DNA of 58,652 nt from a virus (IMGVR_UViG_3300025586_000240:1-58652), one strand, 5' to 3'. Counted from the first letter of the stretch, positions 47,979-56,647 are shown. The notes: generated from the sequence alone by a model not told the origin. A program made the numbers and translations.

Positions 47979-48274
47979 TCAAGTCTTTTAGCACCATTTG
48001 ATACTGCTGATCTCATTAAGGCATTCGCAGAAGACTTTTGTGATGAAAATAATGATACAAGTTCATTACTATGTGCTATACAGTATCCTGATGAATTGTT
48101 CTTACCAAGATAACACTGCATCTTCTTATATTCAGATACACTGTATATTGTCAATGTATCAAGACCTTTTGCATTATCCCCTCTTGATATATCATTACCC
48201 CTTATTTTTGATACAGCTTGATGAAATACTCTGCCAGTTACCTGTTTGAAATTGTCCTCATCCTCTGGATTCAA
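47945..48274 (-). CDS. GNAT-like acetyltransferase, N-terminal part
   Basis: A 109-residue frame from TTG 48274, with GAGGGGGT 7 nt upstream. TLTIYSVSEYKKMQCYLGKNNSSGYCIAHSNELVSLFSS and ANALMRSAVSNGAKRLDCFAI correspond to the core of phage GNAT proteins. Its stop comes too early; the continuation is in the frame of 47769-47978. Substrate unknown. Overlap of the two frames is 34 nt. Confidence 0.55.
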   Translation of the reverse strand: MNPEDEDNFKQVTGRVFHQAVSKIRGNDISRGDNAKGLDTLTIYSVSEYKKMQCYLGKNNSSGYCIAHSNELVSLFSSQKSSANALMRSAVSNGAKRLDCFAIIGKVII

Positions 48275-48368
48275 CCGTTGACCCCCTCATCAATTGCTTG
48301 GATGATAATTTTCCAATATCCTTAAAAGCTTCTAATATCTCATTAATTCTACGCAATACTCCATTCAT
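48258..48368 (-). CDS. Short helical ORF
   Basis: A 36-codon ORF (MNGVLRRINEILEAFKDIG) starting inside the 3' end of the amidohydrolase gene and ending inside the GNAT-like 5' end. GGAGG lies 11 nt upstream. It is possibly a coupling peptide; no function recognised. Confidence 0.4.
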   Translation of the reverse strand: MNGVLRRINEILEAFKDIGKLSSKQLMRGSTVESRG

Positions 48369-49008
48369 AATCTCTTATTTCCTCCAATAATGTATCAATG
48401 ATATTTTCGAGATCCTTAGTGTATATATTTCTATTTATCTCAATCATCATGGATTTCACATTATTGTTTTCATGATGTATAGATGGAATTATAGTACCTT
48501 CATATGGATAGTTGATATCAATGGTCAATCCATTCTTTTGGAAATGTTTCTCAGCCATTTCTATTAATATATCTGGGGTATGTGTCTCATTCATTCCTAT
48601 ACATACATGAGGGTCGGATGGATCATTGGGAGCAAATGTATGACAATCAATTATTATAACATATTCATAGTAACATAACTGTCTATTAGTGGTTACGTTA
48701 AATTTTGTATGATAGTCACGATACATTTCCATTATATCTTCATCGGGTGTTATTCGCTTGATATCATTACCAAAGGTATCCTTTCTATAAATTATACCCT
48801 GATCCTTTGCTTCCATTGGATCATTATGTTCTAATCTTTCTACATCACAAACGAACCTACTGAGAGGGAAACTGATAATATCACATCCCCAATAATTGAA
48901 CAATTCATTTACATAAGTGTCAGTAAGATTATCAAGATTATCTTGCTCGTTATCAAGCTCTATATGACCACCAAGCTCTCTTGATGAATGGGGTATATGT
49001 AGTATCAT
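48349..49008 (-). CDS. N-formylglutamate amidohydrolase-family protein
   Basis: A 219-residue protein. ILHIPHSSRELG at the start, TDTYVNELF, CDVERLEHNDPME and YVIIIDCHTFAP with a metal-binding DCH, plus IEINRNIYT near the end, match the N-formylglutamate amidohydrolase family (zinc hydrolases related to carboxypeptidases). In phages the substrate is unknown; peptidoglycan or a small amide could be cleaved. It sits between the GNAT-like gene and the ribonucleotide reductase. Confidence 0.82.
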   Translation of the reverse strand: MILHIPHSSRELGGHIELDNEQDNLDNLTDTYVNELFNYWGCDIISFPLSRFVCDVERLEHNDPMEAKDQGIIYRKDTFGNDIKRITPDEDIMEMYRDYHTKFNVTTNRQLCYYEYVIIIDCHTFAPNDPSDPHVCIGMNETHTPDILIEMAEKHFQKNGLTIDINYPYEGTIIPSIHHENNNVKSMMIEINRNIYTKDLENIIDTLLEEIRDYEWSIA

Positions 49009-49022
49009 ATTTTACCTCCTTT

Positions 49023-51242
49023 CTATCCACACCTGCTATAACCACAATTACAGGAAGCACATCCTTCTATCATCATTATAGGCATTCCACACTCTGGACA
49101 TTTTTCAGTATCCGATGAAAAACCATTGTACTTGTTATCACTATAATACCTGTCTAACAACTGTGCTAATCCGTCTGGTATGCTTAGTATTTGAGTAGGT
49201 TTGAGGTCAGTTTCATCTAATCTCGACCATACGGGCTTATCACTATTTATGCCTATAAGTGTTTTGACTATATTTTTTACAGATACCCCACCTTGTAATG
49301 CTATAGATACTACCCTTCCCACAGCCTCAGATAAAGTATTCATTACTTGTCCTGACTTACCAATTTGAAGGAAAAGCTCCACAGGTTTTCCATTTGAAGA
49401 GCTTACTGTGGTGTATAGTGTTCCATTGCCTGTATCAATCTTAAATACATCAGCAGATAGCTTAGCCGGTCTAACAAATTCTTCATGCTCATTCGTTGTG
49501 GGGGAGAATGTAACTGGTTGATTCTTCTTACTTCCATCCCTATATACGGTAATACCCTTTAATCCCTTCTCGTAAGCATATTTATATAATTCTGAAATGT
49601 CCTCCTTAGTAGTTGATTCAGGGAGATTTATAGTACTACTTATTGCTGTACTACAATACTTTTGTAATGCTGATTGAACATCTATCCTATCCTTTGGTTT
49701 TATATCATGTGCCGTTACAAACACTTCTCTTACTTCTTTAGGTATACCTCTAATACCTTTTAGAGAACCACCATTATTGAATATTTTTTCAAGCAAATCA
49801 TCAGTGTACCATGGTTCATTTTGAAATCTCTCCTCAAATACCTTGTTAACAAACATCATAGTGGAACCGTCAATGAGATTTTTTTGAAATACTAAACCAA
49901 AACAAGGTTCTATGCCATATGAAGCATCACAGGAAATTGCAGTTGTTCCAGTAGGTGCGCATGTAGTGTGTTGAGAATTTCTAACACCAAACTTTTTAAC
50001 TTTTCTCATTATTAATTCATCGTCATCACAAAAGGTTGATAGTATTTCTTCTACATCTTCTTTAAAATCATTATAATTGTGAAATGGTTCTTTTTCATCT
50101 GCCAGTTCAGCACTTTTATCAATAGAAGCACTTGTTATTGTTTTCATAATTTTGGATGCAAATTCTTTACCTTTAAGACTATCATACTTAATATCAAGAG
50201 TGAACATAGCATCGGCTAAACCCATTATACCTATACCTATTTGTCTATACTTTTTAGATACATCTTCAAATCTTTCATCAGGATAATCCATTACATCAAT
50301 AGAATTATCCATTAGTACTGTTATATCCCTTGATACATTATATAGATCCGTCCAATGCATTTTATTAGATACTGTAAACTTATTTACATCAATAGCTGAT
50401 AGGTTACAACATCCGAAAGGGATTAAAGGCTCCTCACCGCAGGGATTAGTACATTCAATAAGGAACTTACTTTTCAAAGTATTGAATTTATTTATAATAT
50501 CTATGAACATCATTCCTGGGTCAGCGGATTTCCAGCTCATATAAGCAAGTCTATCCCACAATTCTTCTGCATTTATTTCACTTACTTTAATACCATTAGA
50601 CGGTGAATGTAATGGAAATGATATACTGTCATCTAATGCTTCCATAAATTTATCAGTAATTGCAACTGATATATTCATATTGGACAACCTACCATCCTCT
50701 TCTTTACAGTTTATAAACTCCATTATATCAGGATGCCATACAGGCATATTACAAAGTATAGCGGCTCTTCTTACTCTACCACCAGACTTAGTTGTTTCAC
50801 CTACAGCATCGTAAAGACGCATAAATGTTATAGGTCCCGAACTTTTACCTTCAGGTGGTTTTTCTTTTTCACCTTCATATATATAAGCATTTCTTTCTCT
50901 AAGGTTACCTATGGGAATACCTATTCCTGACCCAAATTGAAATACCTTTCGCGACACATTTACAGTATTATAGATACTCTCCATACTATCTTCCAATGAT
51001 ACAACATAACACGCGCTGAATACTTTATGTTTTGTTCCTGCATTTAAGAAAACTGGGGTATTCGGTCGCCATACATTGTTGGCTAATAAACCATAGGCTA
51101 TTTCTTCTTCCTCTTTATTTGTGGCGAACTCTTTTGCTACCCTTCTAAATGTATCCTTCATTGTCTCATTTTGAAATGAATACAAATTATTAAAAATTCG
51201 TATTGCATTATCACTTAGTCCAAATTCGTTTTCATCATTCAC
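49023..51242 (-). CDS. nrdJ: Adenosylcobalamin-dependent ribonucleotide reductase (class II)
   Basis: A 739-residue reductase. Active-site cysteines are near C78 (FSACYVV) and in CTNPCGEEPL (264-273), with NLSAID close behind. QHTTCAPTGTTAIS is the phosphate-binding segment around 425-440. GRVVSIALQGGVSVKNIVKTL near the end is a class II hallmark, and the final CPECGMP...CASCNCGYSRCG is a zinc-ribbon. It makes dNTPs without oxygen or a small subunit, so the host must supply B12 and the phage can replicate anaerobically. A thymidylate synthase gene lies near. Confidence 0.93.
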   Translation of the reverse strand: MNDENEFGLSDNAIRIFNNLYSFQNETMKDTFRRVAKEFATNKEEEEIAYGLLANNVWRPNTPVFLNAGTKHKVFSACYVVSLEDSMESIYNTVNVSRKVFQFGSGIGIPIGNLRERNAYIYEGEKEKPPEGKSSGPITFMRLYDAVGETTKSGGRVRRAAILCNMPVWHPDIMEFINCKEEDGRLSNMNISVAITDKFMEALDDSISFPLHSPSNGIKVSEINAEELWDRLAYMSWKSADPGMMFIDIINKFNTLKSKFLIECTNPCGEEPLIPFGCCNLSAIDVNKFTVSNKMHWTDLYNVSRDITVLMDNSIDVMDYPDERFEDVSKKYRQIGIGIMGLADAMFTLDIKYDSLKGKEFASKIMKTITSASIDKSAELADEKEPFHNYNDFKEDVEEILSTFCDDDELIMRKVKKFGVRNSQHTTCAPTGTTAISCDASYGIEPCFGLVFQKNLIDGSTMMFVNKVFEERFQNEPWYTDDLLEKIFNNGGSLKGIRGIPKEVREVFVTAHDIKPKDRIDVQSALQKYCSTAISSTINLPESTTKEDISELYKYAYEKGLKGITVYRDGSKKNQPVTFSPTTNEHEEFVRPAKLSADVFKIDTGNGTLYTTVSSSNGKPVELFLQIGKSGQVMNTLSEAVGRVVSIALQGGVSVKNIVKTLIGINSDKPVWSRLDETDLKPTQILSIPDGLAQLLDRYYSDNKYNGFSSDTEKCPECGMPIMMIEGCASCNCGYSRCG

Positions 51243-51461
51243 TTATGTTCTCATCCCCCTATCAAAATATTCTTCTATTGATTCATCCATATCTTCTGCA
51301 CTCTTTGCTGCGTTCAATAGTTTATAAGCTAAAGCCTTTGCTTCTTTGGATGTCAAGTCATACCATTCAAAGGAATCACCATTCCTTTCTTGATATAATA
51401 AAACATCAGGTCCCTCACCCCATGTACAAACAGCTTTCCAACTATATGGTTTCTCTTTCAT
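51243..51461 (-). CDS. Small protein between HNH and reductase genes
   Basis: A 72-residue protein. I chose ATG 51461 (MKEKPYSWKAVCTWGEGPD); upstream residues lie in the HNH 3' end. GDSFEWYDLTSKEAKALAYKLLNAAKSAEDMDESIEEY reads like a short regulatory or accessory domain and is acidic. It abuts the reductase start. Not recognised. Confidence 0.55.
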   Translation of the reverse strand: MKEKPYSWKAVCTWGEGPDVLLYQERNGDSFEWYDLTSKEAKALAYKLLNAAKSAEDMDESIEEYFDRGMRT

Positions 51462-51463
51462 TA

Positions 51464-52462
51464 TTAACATACCTCTATTTTTAATTGTCCATACCTGCAT
51501 CCATCCTTTTGATGAACTAACTTATGGCAAGTATAACATAAAATTATGCAATTGTCAATATCAGCAGACTCTAATGGATTGGTACTTACTGGATAGATAT
51601 GGTGGCAATGAAGATTATTTTTAGAACCACACTTAACACATTTATATCCGTCCCTTTCAAGTACTAACTTTCGGAGTTCTGGTTGAACTTCTCTATCAAG
51701 TTTCAACCAACCTAATCTACCGGCACGAATAGCATCTTCTTTCATAAGTATTTCAGGTGCCTTACCATATACAGAACAAGAATGCTTGCATTTATCTGAA
51801 CAATAAAAATTATGTTCACCTCTTACATTTTTGCTACCTTTTAATGATTGTATTCTACTATTAATAATTTTTAAACCTGGTATAAACCATTCATTACACT
51901 TAAAACACCTTACCTCCAATAAATCTATATTTTTCATATTCCTTCTAACTTCTTCACACCATTCTAATTGAGGAGCATAAGTATCAAAGGTAGGTAAGTT
52001 ATTTTTACAATAAAATTTTGCATTTTTAAGAATTGTTTTCCTACCTTTTCTTAATGATTCTAACCTTTCATCAGATTCGTTATAACAAATAGGGCATCTT
52101 TGTCCTTGCTGAAAACTATTCCATATCATATTAAATATATGACCTTTAAAACATTTAAATTCCAATTTTGTAACATTATTTATATAATTTAAGGAAAGGC
52201 ATTCATATTGTCCTTTGGTCATTCTTTTAACTTCCTCTTTAATATATAAAAGACCTAATTTTGACCTATTGGAGGCATTTATACCTTTACAAATAGGACA
52301 TCTAACCCCTTGTTGGAAATCATTCCAACTAACCTTGTATTTATGACTTTTTGGACATTTTAATTTTATTTTATTATGTGAATCAATATATGATTTACTT
52401 AATAATTTATACCCTTCTTTCTCTATTTGCCCCTTTACATAATCATATGTCAATTTCTTCAT
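51464..52462 (-). CDS. HNH homing endonuclease (paralogue 2)
   Basis: A 332-residue protein. The first 130 residues contain two CPICKG/CPICYN-type zinc modules preceded by KCPKSHKYKVSWNDFQQG and KCFKGHIFNMIWNSFQQG repeats. The rest mirrors the endonuclease at 46177: CFKCNEWFIP, CSDKCKHSC, then the HNH with HCHHIYPVSTNPLESADIDNC and CYTCHKLVHQ. Sixty-five bases (51546-51610) are identical to 46259-46323. It is inserted between thymidylate synthase and ribonucleotide reductase, both DNA precursor genes. Confidence 0.87.
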   Translation of the reverse strand: MKKLTYDYVKGQIEKEGYKLLSKSYIDSHNKIKLKCPKSHKYKVSWNDFQQGVRCPICKGINASNRSKLGLLYIKEEVKRMTKGQYECLSLNYINNVTKLEFKCFKGHIFNMIWNSFQQGQRCPICYNESDERLESLRKGRKTILKNAKFYCKNNLPTFDTYAPQLEWCEEVRRNMKNIDLLEVRCFKCNEWFIPGLKIINSRIQSLKGSKNVRGEHNFYCSDKCKHSCSVYGKAPEILMKEDAIRAGRLGWLKLDREVQPELRKLVLERDGYKCVKCGSKNNLHCHHIYPVSTNPLESADIDNCIILCYTCHKLVHQKDGCRYGQLKIEVC

Positions 52463-52465
52463 AAT

Positions 52466-53239
52466 TTATTTTCCTAAGCGATCACGAACTACATCTAACT
52501 GAAAATCATAGCAATGCAATTTTAATGAGGAAAAGGCTAATATACCCACTTTTACTCCTAATTCATTAGCCATATATTCTTGTAGCATTACAATTCCTCC
52601 TATATTAACAGGGAAAGCTCCCCATAGGTCCCAGGAACGGAAATAGATATGAAAATTAAGATAGTATTCATCTTTATCTTTAACAATATGTGTATCAATT
52701 CCACGTAAGCACGGACTTGTTCCTCGTTCTGTCTCCTCCTTGTAAGGTATATCATATGCCATGTTGCTCTCAGGATAACCCACCTGAATATAGCAATGAT
52801 TATTACCAAATCCTTTCTCTTTATAGTGATCGATACACCATTGAATTTGATTAGGAACTACGACCCACTGTCCATCTCCTCTTTCACCTTCTTCATTAAC
52901 CATCCTCAAAGATGGTACCTTATAACCACCACCTGTAATCCATGTTGCGTATTTATAATGCTCTCCAAGGGAAAGACTACCATCCATAAGATAATTGACG
53001 AAGTAATTCTCAATGTCAACATCAGTAGTTACAGGTGGTATACCTTCAGGTAAAATAGGTGATAAAGGTCTTGTAGTTGGATATTGTATAACACCGGAAA
53101 CATAATTAAATTCAAGCCTTTTGGAACCTTGATAACTTCCTGAATCTATCTTATTTATATTTCCAAATTGATTTATTTTTTCCAATAAACTATACCAGGT
53201 GGAATCTATCGTTTTTTCTTCTACAAATACTGCTTTCAT
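52466..53239 (-). CDS. Thymidylate synthase (archaeal-type ThyA-like)
   Basis: A 257-residue protein of the thymidylate synthase/dCMP hydroxymethylase fold. SPCLRGIDTHIV has catalytic Cys177, and FRSWDLWGAFPVNIGG (200-215) matches RSxDxxxAxPxN with D204 and N212. The Asn at that position favours dUMP as substrate. The C-terminal LKLHCYDFQL is the LHxY element. The compact length and the CLRxID segment fit methanogen-type ThyA. ATG 53239 overlaps the preceding stop with GGAGG upstream; the start at 53257 is less likely. Confidence 0.82.
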   Translation of the reverse strand: MKAVFVEEKTIDSTWYSLLEKINQFGNINKIDSGSYQGSKRLEFNYVSGVIQYPTTRPLSPILPEGIPPVTTDVDIENYFVNYLMDGSLSLGEHYKYATWITGGGYKVPSLRMVNEEGERGDGQWVVVPNQIQWCIDHYKEKGFGNNHCYIQVGYPESNMAYDIPYKEETERGTSPCLRGIDTHIVKDKDEYYLNFHIYFRSWDLWGAFPVNIGGIVMLQEYMANELGVKVGILAFSSLKLHCYDFQLDVVRDRLGK

Positions 53240-53634
53240 ACTACCTCCTTCTCCCATTTATCTAAAATTTTATTTAAACTTCTCTCTGATATAAATTTAA
53301 ACCATTCGACCCCATATTCATTATAATTCTGTAACTCCTTTTCTAAATCTTCAAAAATGGCCTTAATAATCTTTTGTATTAAATCATTTCTATAACGATA
53401 TGATAATACTTCCTTAATTAAAAGAGGGCCTTTTATAACCAAATCATTAAGTATATCTTCAGGGTCGTCAATACAAGAAGATTCTAAAATTTCCAGTAAC
53501 TCTTCAAGCTTTTTAATTGTATAGTGTTCCTTCATCCTATTTCTTTCCCTTTCCCTTTCTATACGATATGCAGCAGTATCTCTCGCTGCGATAATTCTCA
53601 CCTTAGTAATTGGTCCATCCTCAAATTCCTTCAT
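53236..53634 (-). CDS. Hypothetical charged helical protein
   Basis: A 132-residue protein, very rich in Glu, Lys and Arg (RIERERERNRMKEHYTIKKLEELLEILE). It is probably all-helical with a coiled coil around 22-50. It ends KILDKWEKEVV, with AAGGAGG in the last codons as ribosome binding site of the thymidylate synthase gene. Function unknown. Confidence 0.55.
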   Translation of the reverse strand: MKEFEDGPITKVRIIAARDTAAYRIERERERNRMKEHYTIKKLEELLEILESSCIDDPEDILNDLVIKGPLLIKEVLSYRYRNDLIQKIIKAIFEDLEKELQNYNEYGVEWFKFISERSLNKILDKWEKEVV

Positions 53635-53879
53635 CCTATTTCCTTCTCCCAGTAATCAGATTTATATTTTCTGATAATTTCTTTAGTGCCTTCTTTAATA
53701 TCTCTTAAAGAGTATAGAGTGTTACAATCGATACATCTATATTCTTCTATATCAACCTCATCATACATCAATTCATCAGAAAAATTGACCTCTTGAAAGG
53801 TTACACCAAATTGATTAATCTTTATGAAATGCTTACCACCACAATTTTTACATATAAAGAACTTGTAATATATACTCAT
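53631..53879 (-). CDS. Small zinc-ribbon protein
   Basis: An 82-residue protein with CKNCGG near 10-15 and CIDCNTLY near 49-56, an evident four-Cys zinc ribbon. It ends YWEKEIG. The stop overlaps the next start (ATGA). One of four zinc-ribbon small proteins in this 2-kb stretch. Confidence 0.6.
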   Translation of the reverse strand: MSIYYKFFICKNCGGKHFIKINQFGVTFQEVNFSDELMYDEVDIEEYRCIDCNTLYSLRDIKEGTKEIIRKYKSDYWEKEIG

Positions 53880-53880
53880 G

Positions 53881-54081
53881 TCATTCCTCCCATCCTATAG
53901 ATTTTGATATTGACGGTGTAGAACCTCCAAGTTCATTAAATCTTTTCTCAAATATCTTAAAAAATGGTTTAGTTGAATCGAACCATGGATGCCCCGCTGG
54001 AGTAAACCTCCACAGACGGGCCATTTCCGTTTGGGGTATCTTATTTATTTCTTCTACTTCCTCCTTTTCAAACATACTCAT
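53881..54081 (-). CDS. Conserved small phage protein (MARLWRF type)
   Basis: A 66-residue protein. TEMARLWRFTPAGHPWFDSTKPFFKIFEKRFNELGGSTPSISKSIGWEE reads as the compact motif seen in small proteins of many phages (MARLWRFxPxGHPYF...GGxTPxISKxIGW). The function is not known. ATGAGTATG start with overlap to the upstream gene. Confidence 0.62.
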   Translation of the reverse strand: MSMFEKEEVEEINKIPQTEMARLWRFTPAGHPWFDSTKPFFKIFEKRFNELGGSTPSISKSIGWEE

Positions 54082-54290
54082 ATTGGCATTACCTCCTTTA
54101 CACCATTCTCATATTTTTCAATTATATAGTTTGAATTGCCTATAAGTTCTGAAGGTATAAATTTAAACCCATTTATAGCTTCATCTAAGTTACTAAATAT
54201 ACGACAACCATTGTAACCATAGGGTAATTGCCATTCTCTTTCAAATTTATCTCTTTTAGCTTGATCTATAATGATATAACGAGGTTCCAT
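54078..54290 (-). CDS. Hypothetical small protein
   Basis: A 70-residue protein (MEPRYIIIDQAKRDKFERE). YNGCRIFSNLDEAINGFKFIPSELIGNSNYIIEKYENG suggests a small beta-alpha-beta domain. The stop overlaps the next ATG. Not recognised. Confidence 0.5.
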   Translation of the reverse strand: MEPRYIIIDQAKRDKFEREWQLPYGYNGCRIFSNLDEAINGFKFIPSELIGNSNYIIEKYENGVKEVMPI

Positions 54291-54294
54291 GATT

Positions 54295-54534
54295 TTATTC
54301 CCCCTCCTTTTCTGAACATTTTACATAGTTAGCTACCTTTACTTCTGTCATCATTACCTTTCTCCATTGATCACTTACATAATTTTTTCTACCTATATAA
54401 CAGGCATCTAAAAACACATAACCATCCCAGTAAGGACACCCCTTTACCTGGCACGCTAAAGGATAAAGATAACCTAATGGACAATTCTCCAATTCATACA
54501 TACCTTTAGGCTTGATAATATTAACTTTTCCCAT
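54295..54534 (-). CDS. Small Cys-containing protein
   Basis: A 79-residue protein with five Cys (LENCPLGYLYPLACQVKGCPYWDG; DACYIGRKNY; KCSEKEGE). A metal site is likely. The C-terminal GAAAAGGAGGGG encodes KEG and serves as a ribosome binding site. Function unknown. Confidence 0.5.
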   Translation of the reverse strand: MGKVNIIKPKGMYELENCPLGYLYPLACQVKGCPYWDGYVFLDACYIGRKNYVSDQWRKVMMTEVKVANYVKCSEKEGE

Positions 54535-54536
54535 AA

Positions 54537-54803
54537 TTATACCCTTTCGTATATAGTAACTACTGTTTTAACGGGTTTTACTTCTGAACATTCTATCTCA
54601 TCGTCATCATATTCATATGGTTGTTGGTCTTGCATTTCTGTTGCACCACTTTCATAAAATGTTTCAAACAATCCCCCATCTTCAGTTTTAAAAATCATCC
54701 TATAATTGACTGTCCATCTACTTATTTCAATGATTTTATTTTCTATAATCTCCCCTACATCATCATACAATACCTCTTTTAAGTAATCTTTAGCAAATTT
54801 CAT
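54537..54803 (-). CDS. Hypothetical acidic protein
   Basis: An 88-residue protein (MKFAKDYLKEVLYDDVGEI). ISRWTVNYRMIFKTEDGGLFETFYESGATEMQDQQPYEYDDDEIECSEV is acidic and beta-rich, a pattern seen in small phage proteins. It overlaps the zinc-ribbon gene by 4 nt. Confidence 0.55.
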   Translation of the reverse strand: MKFAKDYLKEVLYDDVGEIIENKIIEISRWTVNYRMIFKTEDGGLFETFYESGATEMQDQQPYEYDDDEIECSEVKPVKTVVTIYERV

Positions 54804-54994
54804 ATCTTAAACCCCTCCTTCTTCAATTCATCCATGTTTTCATAAAGCCCTACAATCCATTCTTCCATAATTTTTTGTTGGTCTTGACGCTTTCCACAAG
54901 AAGGACATTTTTGACCACCATCTAATAAATCCTCTCTTGGGGTGGGTTTAGGTAATCCTTCGTCACAATTCCAACAATAATGATAATATCCCAT
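54800..54994 (-). CDS. Small zinc-ribbon protein
   Basis: A 64-residue protein with CWNCDEG (C7, C10) and KCPSCGKR (C30, C33) around a short loop (LPKPTPREDLLDGGQ), then a helix. A compact zinc ribbon, function unknown. Coupled to both neighbours. Confidence 0.6.
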   Translation of the reverse strand: MGYYHYCWNCDEGLPKPTPREDLLDGGQKCPSCGKRQDQQKIMEEWIVGLYENMDELKKEGFKI

Positions 54995-54996
54995 TA

Positions 54997-55335
54997 TTAA
55001 TCCTCTTCTATTATAAACCCAGCCTGTTTTTTAAAGGGTTCTAAAATAACAGCAATATCCTTCATTTCCCATAAGGTCATTGAACCCCTTTTCTTATAGC
55101 TGGAGCAGTGGATTATGGGATCTAAACTGCTTAAAGACACTTCAAGTTCAAAACATCTGGCATGAATTTTTCCGTATTCTGTAATTGCTGCCTTTAAATG
55201 CTGACAATCATAGCATACACCAAACTTATCTTTAGAAAATTTACTTGGTGGGTCTTCAGTATTGGCACCTATACTTCTAGCTCCAATATCAACTTCCTTA
55301 TCCATCAATTCTCTTAATTCATTTTTTTTAAACAC
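54997..55335 (-). CDS. Cys-rich phage protein
   Basis: A 112-residue protein. VCYDCQHLKAAITEYGKIHARCFELEVSLSSLDPIIHCSSYKKR (about 40-84) holds four cysteines in a zinc-binding pattern typical of small phage proteins. The N-terminus starts MFKKNELRELMDKE. It is 18 nt downstream of the RNase H gene. Function unknown. Confidence 0.58.
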   Translation of the reverse strand: MFKKNELRELMDKEVDIGARSIGANTEDPPSKFSKDKFGVCYDCQHLKAAITEYGKIHARCFELEVSLSSLDPIIHCSSYKKRGSMTLWEMKDIAVILEPFKKQAGFIIEED

Positions 55336-55353
55336 TTAGGATATCCTTTAGTT

Positions 55354-56241
55354 TCAATACAATTCCATTAGTTTTCGTTCCACATTAGTAAAGTCATCCA
55401 AGAAACTTCTGAATCTATTCATTTTAAAGAACTTATAGATGTTTTCTGGTTCTGGTAATACATATTCCTCGTATGCTTTCCTTATACTATTTTTGATGAC
55501 ATTTGGTATATAATTGAAATCCATTAGAACCCTATTCCTCTTAAAGTTCTCCTCCCATCCATTTTCCTTTAACCATTTTTCCCATCCATATATCATAGTT
55601 TTTTTCAAAGCAGCTGGACCATAACCAGGCTTTCTCTTATCTTCAGTTTCTTTTGTTTGACCCCAATCAGATGGAGTTATAACATTGAATATATCATCCT
55701 TTTTCTGTCCTAAAAGACTTTTGCTTATGATAAACTTTTCAGTATCCTCACAGTCTACATACTTTTGTTTAGAAGGATTGTAAAGTTTCACACCTTCAGA
55801 GCATAACTGTAGGAAGTCCTCATCATTGGAAATTATATATCTATCATTTTCTATAATATCCATACAAAGGACGGCTATAACGTCATCCGCTTCTGATCTT
55901 GATAATTGTATTGTTTTGAATGGTAGGTATTCCCTAAGTTCGATAGAATAATCGTTTAAGGTTTTGAATAGTTGGTTCCAGTCAACATCCGATTGCTTAT
56001 CTCTTTGTTTCTTTCTAGACTCCTTATACCTTGAAAAATATAAGGATCGCCAACTTTTTCTGTCATCTACTGCTAATATAACTTCGGTGGGATTTTCAAC
56101 TTTATATAATGATTCGTATATAGAATTAATCATCATATACTTCCATAGTTGAAAATCTGGTTGTGGGGTTGTGATTCCAACATCCTTTGAAAAATAATTT
56201 CGGAACGCTAAATTATGAAAATCAAACAATATTGTAGACAT
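55354..56241 (-). CDS. RNase H/5'-3' exonuclease (T4 Rnh-like, FEN family)
   Basis: A 295-residue PIN/FEN-type nuclease. Metal-binding acidic residues appear in FDFHN (D7), VDD near 59, SEADDVIA (117-120) and SNDEDF (138-143), followed by an arch-type region and an H3TH-like segment. In T4, Rnh removes RNA primers from Okazaki fragments, working with the gp61-type primase found here. A perfect promoter and GAAAGGAGA ribosome binding site precede ATG 56241. Confidence 0.87.
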   Translation of the reverse strand: MSTILFDFHNLAFRNYFSKDVGITTPQPDFQLWKYMMINSIYESLYKVENPTEVILAVDDRKSWRSLYFSRYKESRKKQRDKQSDVDWNQLFKTLNDYSIELREYLPFKTIQLSRSEADDVIAVLCMDIIENDRYIISNDEDFLQLCSEGVKLYNPSKQKYVDCEDTEKFIISKSLLGQKKDDIFNVITPSDWGQTKETEDKRKPGYGPAALKKTMIYGWEKWLKENGWEENFKRNRVLMDFNYIPNVIKNSIRKAYEEYVLPEPENIYKFFKMNRFRSFLDDFTNVERKLMELY

Positions 56242-56271
56242 TTTAGATATCTCCTTTCTTTAGATACCTGT

Positions 56272-56300
56272 ATTATAACTTATTTATGGTAAATTGTAAA
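56272..56300 (-). promoter_or_regulatory. Sigma70-type promoter for the RNase H gene
   Basis: On the minus strand TTTACA (56300-56295) and TATAAT (56277-56272) are separated by 17 nt. A leader of about 25 nt with a GAAAGGAGA ribosome binding site leads to ATG 56241. The TTTACAATTT start equals that of the promoters at 867 and 6919, but here the message has a normal leader. Confidence 0.8.
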
Positions 56301-56321
56301 CATTATCCTATTCATCAAACA

Positions 56322-56642
56322 TTATCTGACTTTCCTCGTCCACATTTCCCCATTTTCCGGATTTTCGTAAGATAGCCAAAATGGTTGGTTGTTTTTAGAT
56401 TGGCTCATAAATGCTTGTCCTGCTGTACCACTCTTTAAACGCAACCTCTTACGGCCATGCGTCATATTTTGATAAAAAGAATGTTTATCAACATTAAATA
56501 CCGGCAATCCACCCTTTTCACCATCAGCAAACACACCATCCAAACTGGTCTTTACTTTACCTGGTTCCCCTGTTATTGCTACATCTGCTTGTGCTTGTGC
56601 TTGATGAACATCTATATTATCTACTCCACTTATTTCACCCAT
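56322..56642 (-). CDS. Hypothetical phage protein
   Basis: A 106-residue protein. The first 50 residues are low-complexity (HQAQAQADVAITGEPGKVKTS); the C-terminal NVDKHSFYQNMTHGRKRLRLKSGTAGQAFMSQSKNNQPFWLSYENPENGEMWTRKVR resembles a small fold found in virion-associated proteins of other phages. Function unknown. Confidence 0.5.
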   Translation of the reverse strand: MGEISGVDNIDVHQAQAQADVAITGEPGKVKTSLDGVFADGEKGGLPVFNVDKHSFYQNMTHGRKRLRLKSGTAGQAFMSQSKNNQPFWLSYENPENGEMWTRKVR

Positions 56643-56647
56643 TCTTG

